Shown: positions 11,331-22,805 of the stretch, piece after piece
Layout of the letters: each line of letters starts with the position of its first letter
Position numbering within the stretch: the stretch's first letter is position 1
Assembly (NCBI GenBank): GCA_026214975.1
Contig: CM047817.1
Location: 58,338,246 to 58,402,245 of the forward strand
Direction of reading: 5' to 3'
DNA: 64,000 nt
Source of the DNA: Gentiana macrophylla
Taxonomy: Eukaryota; Streptophyta; Magnoliopsida; Gentianales; Gentianaceae
The notes under the pieces: generated by a model
Database searches by the model: none
What the model was told of the DNA's origin: nothing
Seen by the model: only the letters and a program-made list of their open reading frames with translations
Position numbers and translations under genes: made by a program

Positions 11331-13526
11331 CACTAGAAGAATTCCAAAGTCCAAATCACCTTTGATCAAACTAAGTTTGTCTTCCGCTTGACACGAATGA
11401 CACTAGTGACGAACTATATGTCACTGGTTTTTAAAAGGCTTAAGAGAAAATATCTCTTTCAAAAATAATTGCATTATCGATTAAGTAGTTCAACGCCCTA
11501 GTTACTTTCCACTTTTAACGGGTCAATACTAGTCAATTATAAATTTTACGCAATTTAGTAAGGGATATAATGTCAGAAATAAAATGACATATATTAATTC
11601 AAGTTAACACTACTATATTTATTTTAGGAATTGTAAACTAAAATTAAGTCTACTCTACCATTCCAAGGTTTTAACCTCGCATCTCAAAGGCGCCGTAGGT
11701 AGGTCAAAGAGATGACGGTTAAATCGAGACAATCTCATCAATGAATAACTTGTGAGAATCAAACATCCTACGAGAATCGAATATCTCTTTATTCATTGAC
11801 TACCTTCCTTTTTTAGCCTAGATATTACCAAAAATATCATTTATGAGTGTGACCTACTATATCGGATCTCTTAGGTACGCCTGAGTGTGCCGTCGTAGGA
11901 TAGGTCAAAGGACCCGACGAGTACCTGTAAATCCTATCCTTTCGAGACCAAGCCATGAATGTTGATAGGAGTGAACACCATCCGTAGGGGACGAAATCAA
12001 AGCGCCGCGAGGCGCCACCTTCTCTCACTTACTTGTATCTATAGTAGAGGCCGTGGGGTTGGTCGCCCTCCCCCCACTCCCACTCAATATTTTGGAAGTG
12101 GTGGTGGGTTAACTAACCACGCCTTTTTTGATGTTAACATAAAAGCTCATCAAATCAAGGATTCCGAATGGTGTTGGTAACGAGGCAAGCCTACCCGTCC
12201 TATTCGTTGGAACATATGTGATGAGCCGGACGAAATCGGGTCAAGACAAATTTCTATTGAGATAAGAAGGAATCACCCTCCGCTTCTCCGGTGTAGCTTA
12301 GTCTTGCCGGACCCCGCATACATCACACTGGGAGGGTTAAGTCGGTCGAGCGGCTCGCTGACCACCCAACCTACAAAGCGAACTGCTTTTATCCAAGATT
12401 TATTGTTCTTTACCATCATTCAATCTTCTAGACACTACTTAATCGAAAACGTGATCTCGCTTTGGGATTTAAGGCGGTTCACCGAGAACACACACCGAAA
12501 GGCTTAACGATTTCATAACCCGCCCTTCGGATCTTTAATTAGTTACTAAATTAATTAATTACCACGTATTAATTAAATTTCAACTAATTACACGAGTTTG
12601 TATACATGCCTATTTTAATTACCAAAATTAAAATTCTACATGTATGCATGGAGTGGATTTATGATATGATGCATGTCATGGCAATTCCGATTTTATATCT
12701 ATTTTATGATCAAACAAATAAAAATAAATTGCGGAAAATTTAAACACCGAGATGGATCGCTTGGTACTCGACTATCCTATTTTCTAAGGAAAAGTAAAAC
12801 TAATTCTAAATCTTCAAATCTCGATCTTCGATTTTGAAACTTCCGATCTCTAACCTTCGATCTTGACACGAACCACGAACGATTTAGGAGAGTGAGGCCA
12901 TAATATACCAATATATTTAAAATATATCTATATTATCAATTGTTTTATATATATAAAAAAACCTTTTTTTTTTTTAAACATGTCACGGGAAAAAAAATGT
13001 ATATACTGTTTTTTTTTTTTTTCTTTAAACTCTCGGCTGATAAATTAAACCAATTAGGTTATTAGCCAATTAGGTTATATAAAAATAAAATAAAAAGAGA
13101 AGCTGCCGCCGCAAAAAAATTTGCCGAAGCACTATTGTAATAAAAAAATTCTGTGACCATTAATATAAAAACAAACAGCCTCCCTCCTGCTTTTATCTTT
13201 GGTTTCACCATCTTGATGATCTTTAACACCATGATCTTCGCTGCCTCTAACCCGAACAAAATAAAACAAAAAGGTACTACCTTTTACATAATTTTTGAAT
13301 TCAACATAATTAAATTACAAATCCTATGCTCAATTGATACTAATCAAAAGAGCTACAAAATAGATCTACGGGTAAACAATACCAACTTCAATCCATCTCT
13401 TCAACCAAGACATTCATAACATAAAAATATGCATGCATCGCCCCAAGAAAAAATTTGGGACACAAAAATCTACATGTTTTACCACTCCTAGATCTAATAT
13501 TTTATACGATAAATATAGATCACCTT
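11331..13526 (-). other. Non-coding 5' leader half of element A
   Basis: Long untranslated-looking region between the hairpin repeats and the primer site. It contains two 'GCCGTAGG...GGTCAA' boxes (about 11690 and 11895) and a conserved stretch at about 12040-12120 ('agaggccgtggggttgg' to 'ggtgggtt') also found at 25345-25420 in element B. There are T-rich runs at 12965-13022. I see no gag protein. Confidence 0.45.
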
Positions 13527-13540
13527 GGCGACTGATACCA
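13527..13540 (-). other. Primer binding site of element A (initiator-Met tRNA)
   Basis: The minus strand reads TGGTATCAGTCGCC one base after the LTR end, matching the usual TGGTATCAGAGCC of plant Copia elements except near the middle. It sets the minus orientation. Confidence 0.75.
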
Positions 13541-13541
13541 C

Positions 13542-15728
13542 TGTTAGTAATATCATCCGCAGCGGAAGCGATTTAAGGATCTAGATCTATAAAATACACG
13601 TAATAAAATAACTAGATCTATATCTACAAGGGGGTTGTAGATCATACCTCTTGGATCCCAAAATCCAAGTTGAAGATTCGCAAAGGAAAGACGGTGTGAA
13701 GAGCACCACGATCTTCCGTACGTGTGATCCAAGCAACTTCCGGTGGAAGGAAATTCTCGCCTCTAATCCTTCCGAGATAGCATACCGGAAAACTCCAAGG
13801 CCCGCTTGTTTTGGGGTGCTTGTTTTTGGGTTTTTTTGAGAGTTTTTGGGATAAAGTAATTGAAGTAATGATTAGAAAGTTGACGGGTAAAATAAAGTAG
13901 AATAATGATTGGTGTTGATTATGAAATGATTGGTGAAATAAAGTAGAATAATGAATAAAATAATGGTAAAAATGTAATAAAGTTGATAAAGTGAAATGAT
14001 GAGAGATGATTTAATATTTTTTATTTGTAGTTGAAGATTTGAGTGGTAGGAGAATTGTAAGAAATGATTGGTGATGTGATGTTAAAAAAACTCCCAAAAA
14101 AACCATATTGCAAAACAAACACAAGCCAAGATTTTTCCCCAACCCTCTTGGCCGAAATTTCTTCCTCCTCTCTAAGAGGTGGAACTCGAAAATTGTAGTG
14201 TGTTAAGGCTTGGAAGAACTCTCTTTATATAGGAGAGTAAAACTTAGCCTCCAAGGATTTAATAATTAAGAGATAATTATTACATTAATCCTTTTTCCAA
14301 ATAAAAGATAAATAAAATAATTATCCCAAACAAATTAAGATAAATCATATTATTATCTAATATTCCATTAATTATCATTTAACAAATAAAAGATAAATCA
14401 TATGTCAAATAATTATCCAAGAAAACTAATTTCCCAATAATTAAATAATAACACAAAATGCGCCATATGCAAACCCCAAAAAAGGTTACACGCATTTTAC
14501 TACATTTGACCAATTTGGTCAAAAAGTCAACACACCAATTCGCCGAGTCCACTTAAAAATGTTTTTCCGTGGTATTTAATTATTTAGTCCAACTAAACAA
14601 TTAATTCACATATCGCTTTAATAAAGTCCAACAAGAACTAAATTAATATTATTAGGATTCGACGTCCGAGAATAGCTATGCTATATTAGAGGCACGCTCG
14701 GGACCATGGACTAATAATCGCCGGCTCCGATAAATCAAATAAATAATTATCTTACTTAATGTAATAATTATATTCGATAAATCAATCACAGAATATGCCA
14801 CCATAATCCCGTGATCGCACTCCTCCGATTATGAGATTATATTTATCTCCTCACGAGAATAATAATAAGCGCCCATTGATATAATCATTACATATGGATT
14901 AATCTTCCATAGGTCGCTCATTCTAAATCGGAAGTTACCACTAACCCTTTTCGTAACCTCTCTATCCTTATTTACCATTAATCCCTAGTGATCAATTAAT
15001 TCATACAACTCACCGGGTAGCTAATCAAAGGTAATATGAATTCCATGGATCGATCGCTTTCAGGATTAACAAATAAGTGGAATCGGCTCATCTACTTCCA
15101 TAAATGGAAGGAATGGATTCCGTGATCCGTGATAACACGTACTACTCACCAATCCAAGACAATGCCAAGACGGGGTAATTCGCACTACGCACTCAAGGTA
15201 ATCCTTAACCGCCAAGTCAAACTTCATACCGATTCAAGCAAAGCTTGACTGTGATCACCTCAGATTAAGATATATCCATAAATATGATCATCCATTGATT
15301 CGATAAGACTTCTCGACACGGAATTATATCGTGAACTCTAATCAAATCGGTCCAAATTTCTATATGATATATCTATCATATATAAATGCCCCATTAGGTT
15401 CTCTTAACCGAAAGTCCGATAAGACAATCACACCTATTGTGTTCTCGGGCGCATTAATAGCACGTTAAAGGAGAGACCCGATACTCTCGATTAACTTCAC
15501 TACGGGCTAATTGTATTTTAAGTACATCTTCACTAACTCAATCCTCATGTGTATATACCATACACCGAAAGTTAAATGATTACATAAACGATATACTTAG
15601 GGTTTTCTCAGAGTGTAAATACTATTGTCACATCGGTGAATACGAGAATAATAAATATGAATAATAATATCATTTCATTTATTAAATAAAACAATTACAA
15701 AATTGTCTTTCGGGCATCACACCTAAAA
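13542..15728 (-). repeat. Right LTR (5' LTR) of element A, carrying a MITE
   Basis: Starts TGTTAGTAATATCATCCG like the left LTR and follows it to the end. It is about 2187 bp; removing the 328-bp insert at 13800 and its 3-bp duplication gives about 1856 bp, close to the 1850 bp of the left LTR. The final bases are altered. Many small differences from the left LTR point to an old insertion. Confidence 0.85.
13800..14127. mobile_element. MITE inserted in the right LTR of element A
   Basis: This 328-bp segment is absent from the left LTR, where the text runs 'ctccaagatttttcccc'. It begins GGCCCGCTTGTTTT and ends with the near-inverse (AAAACAAACACAAGCC), giving imperfect terminal inverted repeats. 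It is flanked by AAG on both sides (13797-13799 and 14128-14130), possibly CCAAG. The body is AT-rich without coding sequence. GG-C ends and a 3-bp duplication suggest PIF/Harbinger-like, but the duplication is not the usual TWA, so the superfamily is open. Confidence 0.75.
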
Positions 15729-15733
15729 GCAGA

Positions 15734-15990
15734 GACCTAATCCTACTGACATACCATTAACAAAAATTGGGAGTCGGAACATACCAAGGTCTCCTAACTT
15801 CATCACGGTGTCTGAGTCTGGGTAATCCTCAGGCTTAGAAAATATCATGTCAGGGTCTTCTTAAGGATCATCAGAATCATAATCCGAAGATGATATGTCA
15901 ATTAACTCGTAAGAGAACTCACCTGGACGATACGTGCTATACTCTTTTAAGTTCTCTTCAGGCTCTTGCTTGATTGCTTTTTCTTTTTCC
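15734..15990 (-). pseudogene. Gag/protease-like remnant of outer Gypsy element, part before the insertion
   Basis: On the minus strand from about 15990 a frame reads IERLEKEKAIKQEPEENLKE, then an acidic patch (DISSSDYDSDDP), a stop at about 15867, and LGDLGMFRLPIFVNGM. It runs to the edge of element A and should continue at 6159. The acidic low-complexity text is common between gag and protease of plant Gypsy elements. Function not established. Confidence 0.35.
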
Positions 15991-16450
15991 AACCGCTCAA
16001 TATCTTCAAAATTCTCTCTTGCTTCGCATCTAGGGTACATGGAAACCGTGTGATGTTCTATATTGTTCTAGGCATATTGTCGACTTGTTTTCTTTTTTCA
16101 ACACGTATGATCGAATTTATCAAGTGTTCGATGTTCTTGCGAAAAGACAAAATAAAACATGGAAAATGTTAGCAGCTTTCCACTTCACCGGGTGTGATCC
16201 CAACTGCTATGACCTACTAACTAAAATAAATAGAGAATAACATAGAATAACAGGGGCCGCTCGTAAATTGATTTTTCGTGCCTCGGTATCCCGGGGTTAG
16301 CCACGATAATCCGCCCTAAAATTTCCCTTCCGCACTTTAACATGTGCAGTGGTGATAAAGAACGACTCAAGACTCAAAATAAAATAAAATAAAATAAAAT
16401 GACTTCTTAATCAAAATTAAAACGTTATTATTTATAATTGGCCATTGTCC
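15991..16450 (-). other. Probable 5' leader of outer Gypsy-like element
   Basis: Lies between the right LTR start (16451) and the remnant at 15990. It holds an (AAAAT)5 tract. I could not find a convincing primer binding site next to the LTR: the minus strand after the LTR reads GGACAATGGCCAATTAT, which matches no tRNA end I know. Confidence 0.35.
16376..16400. repeat. (AAAAT)5 microsatellite
   Basis: Five direct copies of AAAAT. Confidence 0.95.
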
Positions 16451-17745
16451 TGTAAGTCACTAACATCGATATTACGCCAAAACTAGGTCTCGTGAGTCGC
16501 TCGATCCTACGTAACAATGCAACCATAAGTATAAACAATTCTAACAACATCGATATTACAATAAACATAAAAGAAAACAAACTTGATTTTCCCTCTTCTC
16601 ACCGATACTAACATGGATTAGTTAATCGTTAGTATATTTCCCCACATAATTTCCTTAAATTTATCACGAGCATAGTTTTAATTATCATTAGCCAAGGTGC
16701 AACTCCTAATCAGATCTACTGGTAGTAGACAATCAATACGCAAGCTACCCTCCTTATTTGGTCCGTAATAGCCCATACGCATAGAATTGTAGATATTGAG
16801 TTCTAACTCATATCGCTAACCCGCCTAGACAAATGGCCGACATTGATCACCTGCCTTGTGGGTTCATTGAAGACTATGTCCAAACATAGCACTTGACTAT
16901 TCATATATCATGCTAGTTTACGATTACAATAAGTAGATTGGCTGTGATCTAACTCTACGGTTAATTAAACTCGCCGATCATCGAAATGTAGTGGATCCTA
17001 GTTTTAGGTTCCCGGTAAACCGGTATAGACCGGGTTACCGGGAGAGGCTTTTCCTATTCCTTGATCTACATTGCTCAATTATGATTAAAATAAGTAAATT
17101 ATGGGGTCTTTAAACATGCATATTAACAAAACACATAAATACGAAATGTATCTACCATATTGAAGGCAAAATGAATGTTCAAAGCTTCATACCTCTCAAC
17201 AATGGTGATCTAGTTCGATCTACTCAAGCTTGAGATGGTGGAGAAAGGGAGGAAACCGTAAACAACAACTCTACAAAGCTTGAATAATCATACAATAGCC
17301 AACTTGATTTCATCAAAACTTAGTGTTCAATGTAATTGAATATTTTTGTGCTTATTGAAATACTTTCAAAGATATTCGGCTTTCCTATATAAACGAGACA
17401 AAACATACAATAGCCAAAACTCACATAGCATTTAACACATATTCCACATAATAACGAGACACTTTAAAACCCTAACATCGACCTTATTGCAAGGGTAGGC
17501 GAGGAAAGAAAGGTAGATCAGCTTCACTTACGTGTTCAACAAGTCCTCGGTTTATCGACCAATGAAGCCAGCCCTCTTGTCGACGATCCTCGAGCCTAAA
17601 CCGGGCCATCCGACTTTTCTTCCTTTGCTCGGACATTGGTGGGTCACACCTCGCTAGATATGCACCTCCTCTGATAAGGTCCTCACTTTAATCACTTGGC
17701 CCAATATATTTCTTTTAGTCCAGATTCATTCTCCAATGATCCATT
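16451..17745 (-). repeat. Right LTR (5' LTR) of outer Gypsy-like element, damaged
   Basis: Follows 759-1931 in order, from TGTAAGTCACTAACAT to the line around 'cccaatatatttcttttag' (about 17700). The block 'cacatagcatttaacacata' has moved to 17422 from its place near 2030 in the left copy. Homology stops at about 17745, so the outer end is missing or rearranged and no target duplication could be confirmed. Confidence 0.65.
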
Positions 17746-18480
17746 CAAACACCGCACTATGTACCGAATCTAGGATAGCCGTCCGGAGGCACGGATACGT
17801 AAGGCCAAACGGGTCATCAACCATATATGCCTGTAGGAAGCATGGAAACCGGGGCAAACACCTCCCTATTTATCCGATATACTTGACAAATATAGTCTAA
17901 GCTACTCTCGGAGAGAACGGACTCCATCCCATAACAACCTATGATCCTCTGGATAGAATAAAGGCAGGATCGAATGTCCCGAAGAATGACGGGAAGAAGA
18001 AGCTTGACTCAGATTGACTTTGGCCCTTTCGGTTTCGAAGTCCGATTCGGATGCAAACACTTCTTCTATGGAAGAGTTGGAAAGAGTAGAAGCTCTCATT
18101 AAAAAGAATCAAGACATGAAATGAATGCTTAAAAGTATAGAGAGTAGAGCTTACTTGCAAAATGGGAAGGAGGAACGGCAATATGGCGTAAGGATTTTGC
18201 TCTTTAAGTCACGAGAATGATTTATGGAATAGTAGTGACAGACGGTTGAAATGAATTGGGTTATAAGCGCCAATGCATTCTTGGGAACCGTTCTTTTTTA
18301 ACAAGACGTGGGCGGGAAATGCCTCAGTCACCGTAAAATTAGTGACATAGTTATGACGAAGCCTTGCCACCTGGCACAGTTGATTAGACATTCCCTCAAA
18401 AGTCTTAATGATAAAGCCAAGCTCCAACTAAGGCATAAACAATGACATTAAAGAATGACAAAACAACGGCAAAAGGGTGT
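17746..18480 (-). other. Region with a weak minus-strand frame, otherwise unassigned
   Basis: A minus-strand frame at 17902-18099 starts MRASTLSNSSIEEVFASE and is Ser-rich. Before it on the minus strand comes a CT-rich leader with a GTAAG that could be an intron start. I do not recognise a family. It may belong with the remnant at 109-758, if the outer Gypsy split one gene, but nothing proves that. Confidence 0.2.
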
Positions 18481-19300
18481 ATGTAGTGTCATTTAGGTTG
18501 ACACTATTGATTATCACTATGGTAGGAGACTAGGAGTGATCATAGCATGCAGGGTAATCATAAATACATAAGTAGTGTCATGCAATTTCAAACTACTGGT
18601 TGACATTGACAATAATAAGACCAAAATAAAGAGACCCAAAAGTAAGAATTATAGTGAATGAATATGATAATTGAAAAGATAAATTAAATGATATAATTAA
18701 TTAAAAAAGGGAAAATTATCAAAAAGGAGAAAAACATTTGTAATAGTAAAAAGGACATGAACATTATTTTTTTTTGGTAAAAATTACATTTATCATTGTG
18801 TACGGACAAAAATGCTCCTTTTCTTTTTTTTCCATGTTTATGCTACCATATACTTAACACACAAAAAAATCCTACGTTTCTTTTTTAAACCTCGTTTTGT
18901 TAAAAAAATTGCTAAAACTCTTGTTCCATAACTGGGAATAAAAAGAAAACGAAAAAAAATCTAATTTTTTTTAATGAATCTAATCTTTTAATATACATTT
19001 ACAATCCTCATAATTTGTTTATGATAATTTTTATTTTTCTATTCTCTTCATTTTGACTTCTGATATTCTCATTGTTGTCATACTGTCAATTTATAGTATC
19101 AACATGAATGACACTACTTATATAGTTATGATGACCTTGGTATTGTAAATCACTGTCCATAGTGTCCATTGGTAGTAAGTATCAACTTGAATGACACTAC
19201 ATAATTATTTACAATTAATCGTGTGACAATAAGTAGTGAAATTTTGTCAATCAGTAGTGACAAATTGAATGACACTACTAATATATTGGGAGAATTATTG
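18481..19300. repeat. AT-rich region with recurring AATGACACTAC motif
   Basis: The motif occurs as GTAGTGTCATT at about 18487, GTAGTGTCATG at about 18572, and in the other orientation as AATGACACTAC at about 19109, 19191 and 19271. Copies on the left point one way and copies on the right the other, as in the sub-terminal repeats of non-autonomous DNA transposons. Text 'aaaaaggagaaaaacattt' near 18720 also recurs in altered form near 19300. No coding content. Confidence 0.45.
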
Positions 19301-19477
19301 AAAAGGACAAAAACATTTATAAAATTAGCAAAAAGGAAACCATCACAATTTTCTTACTAAAAAGGAAAATTTGACAATTGTATGTACTAAAATACCCTTA
19401 GTAAGAGTATTTGCAACTGTTTATGAAAAAAAGGGAAAATAATCGCAATAGTTACAACAATTACTACGCCCAGTTTA

Positions 19478-20156
<679 letters not shown>

Positions 20157-20159
20157 AAC

Positions 20160-20171
20160 TGGTTTCGGAAC
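20160..20171 (+). other. Degenerate primer binding site
   Basis: TGGTTTCGGAAC differs from the Copia consensus TGGTATCAGAGC by a few transitions and lies four bases after the LTR end. Confidence 0.5.
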
Positions 20172-20282
20172 GTAGGTTTGTAGATTCAGAGTAATTTGTA
20201 GATTGAATGAAGTTGATCTTCACCAAGACCGGTGACCGGTGCTAGAATTTTGTGGTCTAAAGTCTGTTCTTTAGTAAGAAGG

Positions 20283-20926
20283 ATGTCAGCAATTAATGTA
20301 AAGATTGATAAATTTATAAGGAAGAACAGTTTCAGTTTCTGGAAAATCAAGATGTGGGCCTTGTTAAAGCAACAAAGATTGTGGACTCCTTTATCTGATA
20401 AAGGGATGCCAAAAGATTATGCCAGTTTGGAGGAGAAAGAACATTCAACCATCATGTTGTGCTTGTTTGATGATGTCATCACAAAGGTTGCTGAAGAAGA
20501 CACCGCTGCCAAGTTATGGTCATAGCTTGAAAGCCAGTATATGACTAAGTCATTGACCAACAAGTTGTCAAGTAAAGCAGAGGCCATTCAAATTAAGGAT
20601 GCATGTGGGGCTCAAATTTAGAGATCATCTTGATAAGCTGAACATAATATTACATGATGTTAAGATTGAGGATGAGGATGCTGCTTTGATTTTGCTGGTG
20701 TGACTACCGGCTTCTTATGAGAACTTTGTGTAGTCCTTTATAGTTGGGAATGATACAATGTCCTTAGAGGATGTGAGGTCAGCCTTGCATGCCAGGGAGC
20801 TGAGACATAAGGCAGCAGGGGCAGACAATCATGCTGCTGGACTGATAGTCAGCAGTTGTGGAAAAGGGCATGTACATCAGTCTTGGAAGAAGAAATACAA
20901 GAAGCCCAAAGGTCCTAAGTCCAATG
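20283..20926 (+). pseudogene. Copia gag (Tork-like), 5' part, interrupted by element B
   Basis: Starts ATG at 20283 giving MSAINVKIDKFIRKNSFSFW, followed by WKIKMWALLKQQ. This is the opening of the Copia gag domain (pattern 'FxGxNFxxWKxxMxxxL'). After a stop at 20523 and a frameshift near 20600 the text continues with DHLDKLNIILHDV, then ASYENFV, then LEDVRSALHARELRHK, all in family order. It ends with a basic run KKYKKPKGPKSN, where element B is inserted after AATG. The zinc knuckle lies beyond the insertion at 28730. Protease and later domains of this element are absent from the window. Confidence 0.8.
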
Positions 20927-20983
20927 TGTTATAGATATATATATAAAGGGTGTGCTCTAAAACAATTAATCCAATTGCCTTTC

Positions 20984-20998
20984 GTGCAAGTGGGAGAT
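20984..20998 (+). other. Polypurine tract before plus-facing LTR of element B
   Basis: GTGCAAGTGGGAGAT precedes TGTTGGGTGTAGTGCC, the same arrangement as the minus-strand tract of element A at 8010. The 57 bases to its left match the interior of element A. Confidence 0.75.
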
Positions 20999-22805
20999 TG
21001 TTGGGTGTAGTGCCCGAAAGACAATTATGTAATTGTTTTAGGACAGAATTAATAATTCATCTTATTATATGCATGTATGCTTATAATTAAGACACTACTG
21101 AAAGCCACCTCGTTTATGTAATCACATAACTCAGTGTATGGCTATACACAAGAGGATTGAGTTAGTGAGATATACTTAAAATTAACTTAGTCCGTAGCGT
21201 TTATTAATCTGAGTACGGGTCTCATGATTAATTTGCTATTAATGCGCCTAGAACACTTTAGGTGTGACAATCTTATCCGGACTGTCGGTAATAGGGTACC
21301 TAGTGGGGAATTTATATATGATGATAATCATATAGGGCTGGACCGATTTGATTTGAGTTCTCGATATAATTCCGTAATCGAGAAGTCTTATCGAATCACA
21401 AGATGATCATAAATGGATTAATCTCAATCCTCGAGGTGATCACGCATAACTTCTTAGACTAGGTAGTGTTTGTTGTGTTAGTAAGGATCACTTCAAAGAT
21501 GTGGTCCAACACTTCTCGTTGGCTCTATTCTCGGGATGAGTGAGTAGTCCTGTGCTATCACGAGATATGGATTCCATTCCTTCCTCGAAGTAGATGGACA
21601 GCTCTTTATTTGTTAACCCTAGAAATCGATGGATGGGCCCGCTTCATACTATATTAGTGGTGAACTAATTGGTCACTAGGGGTTAATGGTAAATAAGGAT
21701 AATATGCTTCGAGAAGGGTTTACGGAGATATCCCAAATCGGCGAACAATCTATGAGGATTTATCCGTATGTAATGATTATATTAAGGACACCTTATCAAC
21801 TCATAGTTGAGTATAAGTTATCTATATTCGGCAGAGTTCGCTTTGGGTTTATGGTGGTGTAATCCCGAATTAATAGATTGAATATAATTGTTCGATCTGA
21901 CGAATAATATTATTTAATTTATTGTAGCTATCGAATATGGGTCCATGGTCCCCGACGTGGCTCCTAACATAGCATATGTTTTCTCGTCGTTTACTCAATT
22001 ATAATTAAATAGTTGGATTGACTATTTAATTGATATGTGGATTAATTGTTTAGTTGGACTAGATAATTAAATACATGGAAAATAAATTTTTCGTGGACTC
22101 GACCCAATGTGTCAAAAAATGCGTGGACCTTTATTTACAAAGGGGTGAGGCGCAACTTTGTATTAATTAATTATCAAGGAATTAATTTTCTTGGATAATT
22201 ATTTAATAAGTGATTTATCTTTTATTTGTTAATTGATAATTCTTAGAATATTAGATAATAATATGATTTATCCTAATTCATTTGGGATCATTATTTTATT
22301 TATATTTTATTTGGAATGAGGATTAATTTAATAATTATCTCTTAATTTAATAATTATCTCTTAATTATTAAATCCTTGGAGGACATGGTCTACTCTCCTA
22401 TATAAAGAGAGTTCTCCCAAGCCTTAGACACAACACAAATTTCGAAATAATTTGGTGTATTAAAGCATAGAGATTTCGGCTATAATACTAGGGTTCGAGT
22501 TTTAGAAAAACTTCAGGTTTTTCTAAGGTAGCATATCGAGGAGGTCCGGCGGCTTGAAACACCATCCACCTGGTGGTGCTTGGAGACACACGTTGAAAGA
22601 CTTTGACTTCTCAACTAGGCTCTCATATAGCTCGGATTGAAGATTGTTCTTGGAGTTTATTCACAATAAACTGGTAAGCAATTTAAACCCCCTTGTAGGT
22701 TTAGATCCATTATTTTATGTATTTTGGTTGACTAGATCTAGATCTATATTATTCCGTTGCATAATCGGGTGGATCTTGATCCATTCGGCGATACTACATC
22801 CTACA
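20999..22805 (+). repeat. Plus-facing LTR of element B
   Basis: TGTTGGGTGTAGTGCCCG to TACATCCTACA, about 1807 bp. It is the reverse complement, with differences, of 26932-28729. A TATA box (CCTATATAAAG) lies near 22397-22407. Its U3 begins directly after a purine tract, so it has the structure of a 3' LTR. Confidence 0.85.

Larger units (their letters stand above)
6160..15728 (-). mobile_element. Element A: minus-strand Copia-type LTR retrotransposon, decayed, long non-coding interior
   Basis: Two same-orientation LTRs (6160-8009 and 13542-15728) flank a 5.5-kb interior. The interior has a polypurine tract next to the left LTR and an initiator-Met primer site next to the right LTR, which sets minus orientation. 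The flanks GCGGA (6155-6159) and GCAGA (15729-15733) look like a 5-bp target duplication with one change. The last bases of the right LTR are degraded (CACCTAAAA against CACCAAACA). The interior has only faint traces of reverse transcriptase and is otherwise non-coding, as in large non-autonomous derivatives. It is related to element B by leader, internal repeats and polypurine tract. Confidence 0.8.

Noticed and set aside
16451..16470. tRNA primer site next to the right LTR of the outer Gypsy-like element
   Set aside because: Minus-strand text after the LTR (GGACAATGGCC) matches no tRNA 3' end I know; left unassigned.
17813..17819. GTCATCA as the right end of the outer Gypsy LTR
   Set aside because: LTR similarity ends near 17745 and the flanks show no target duplication with 754-758.
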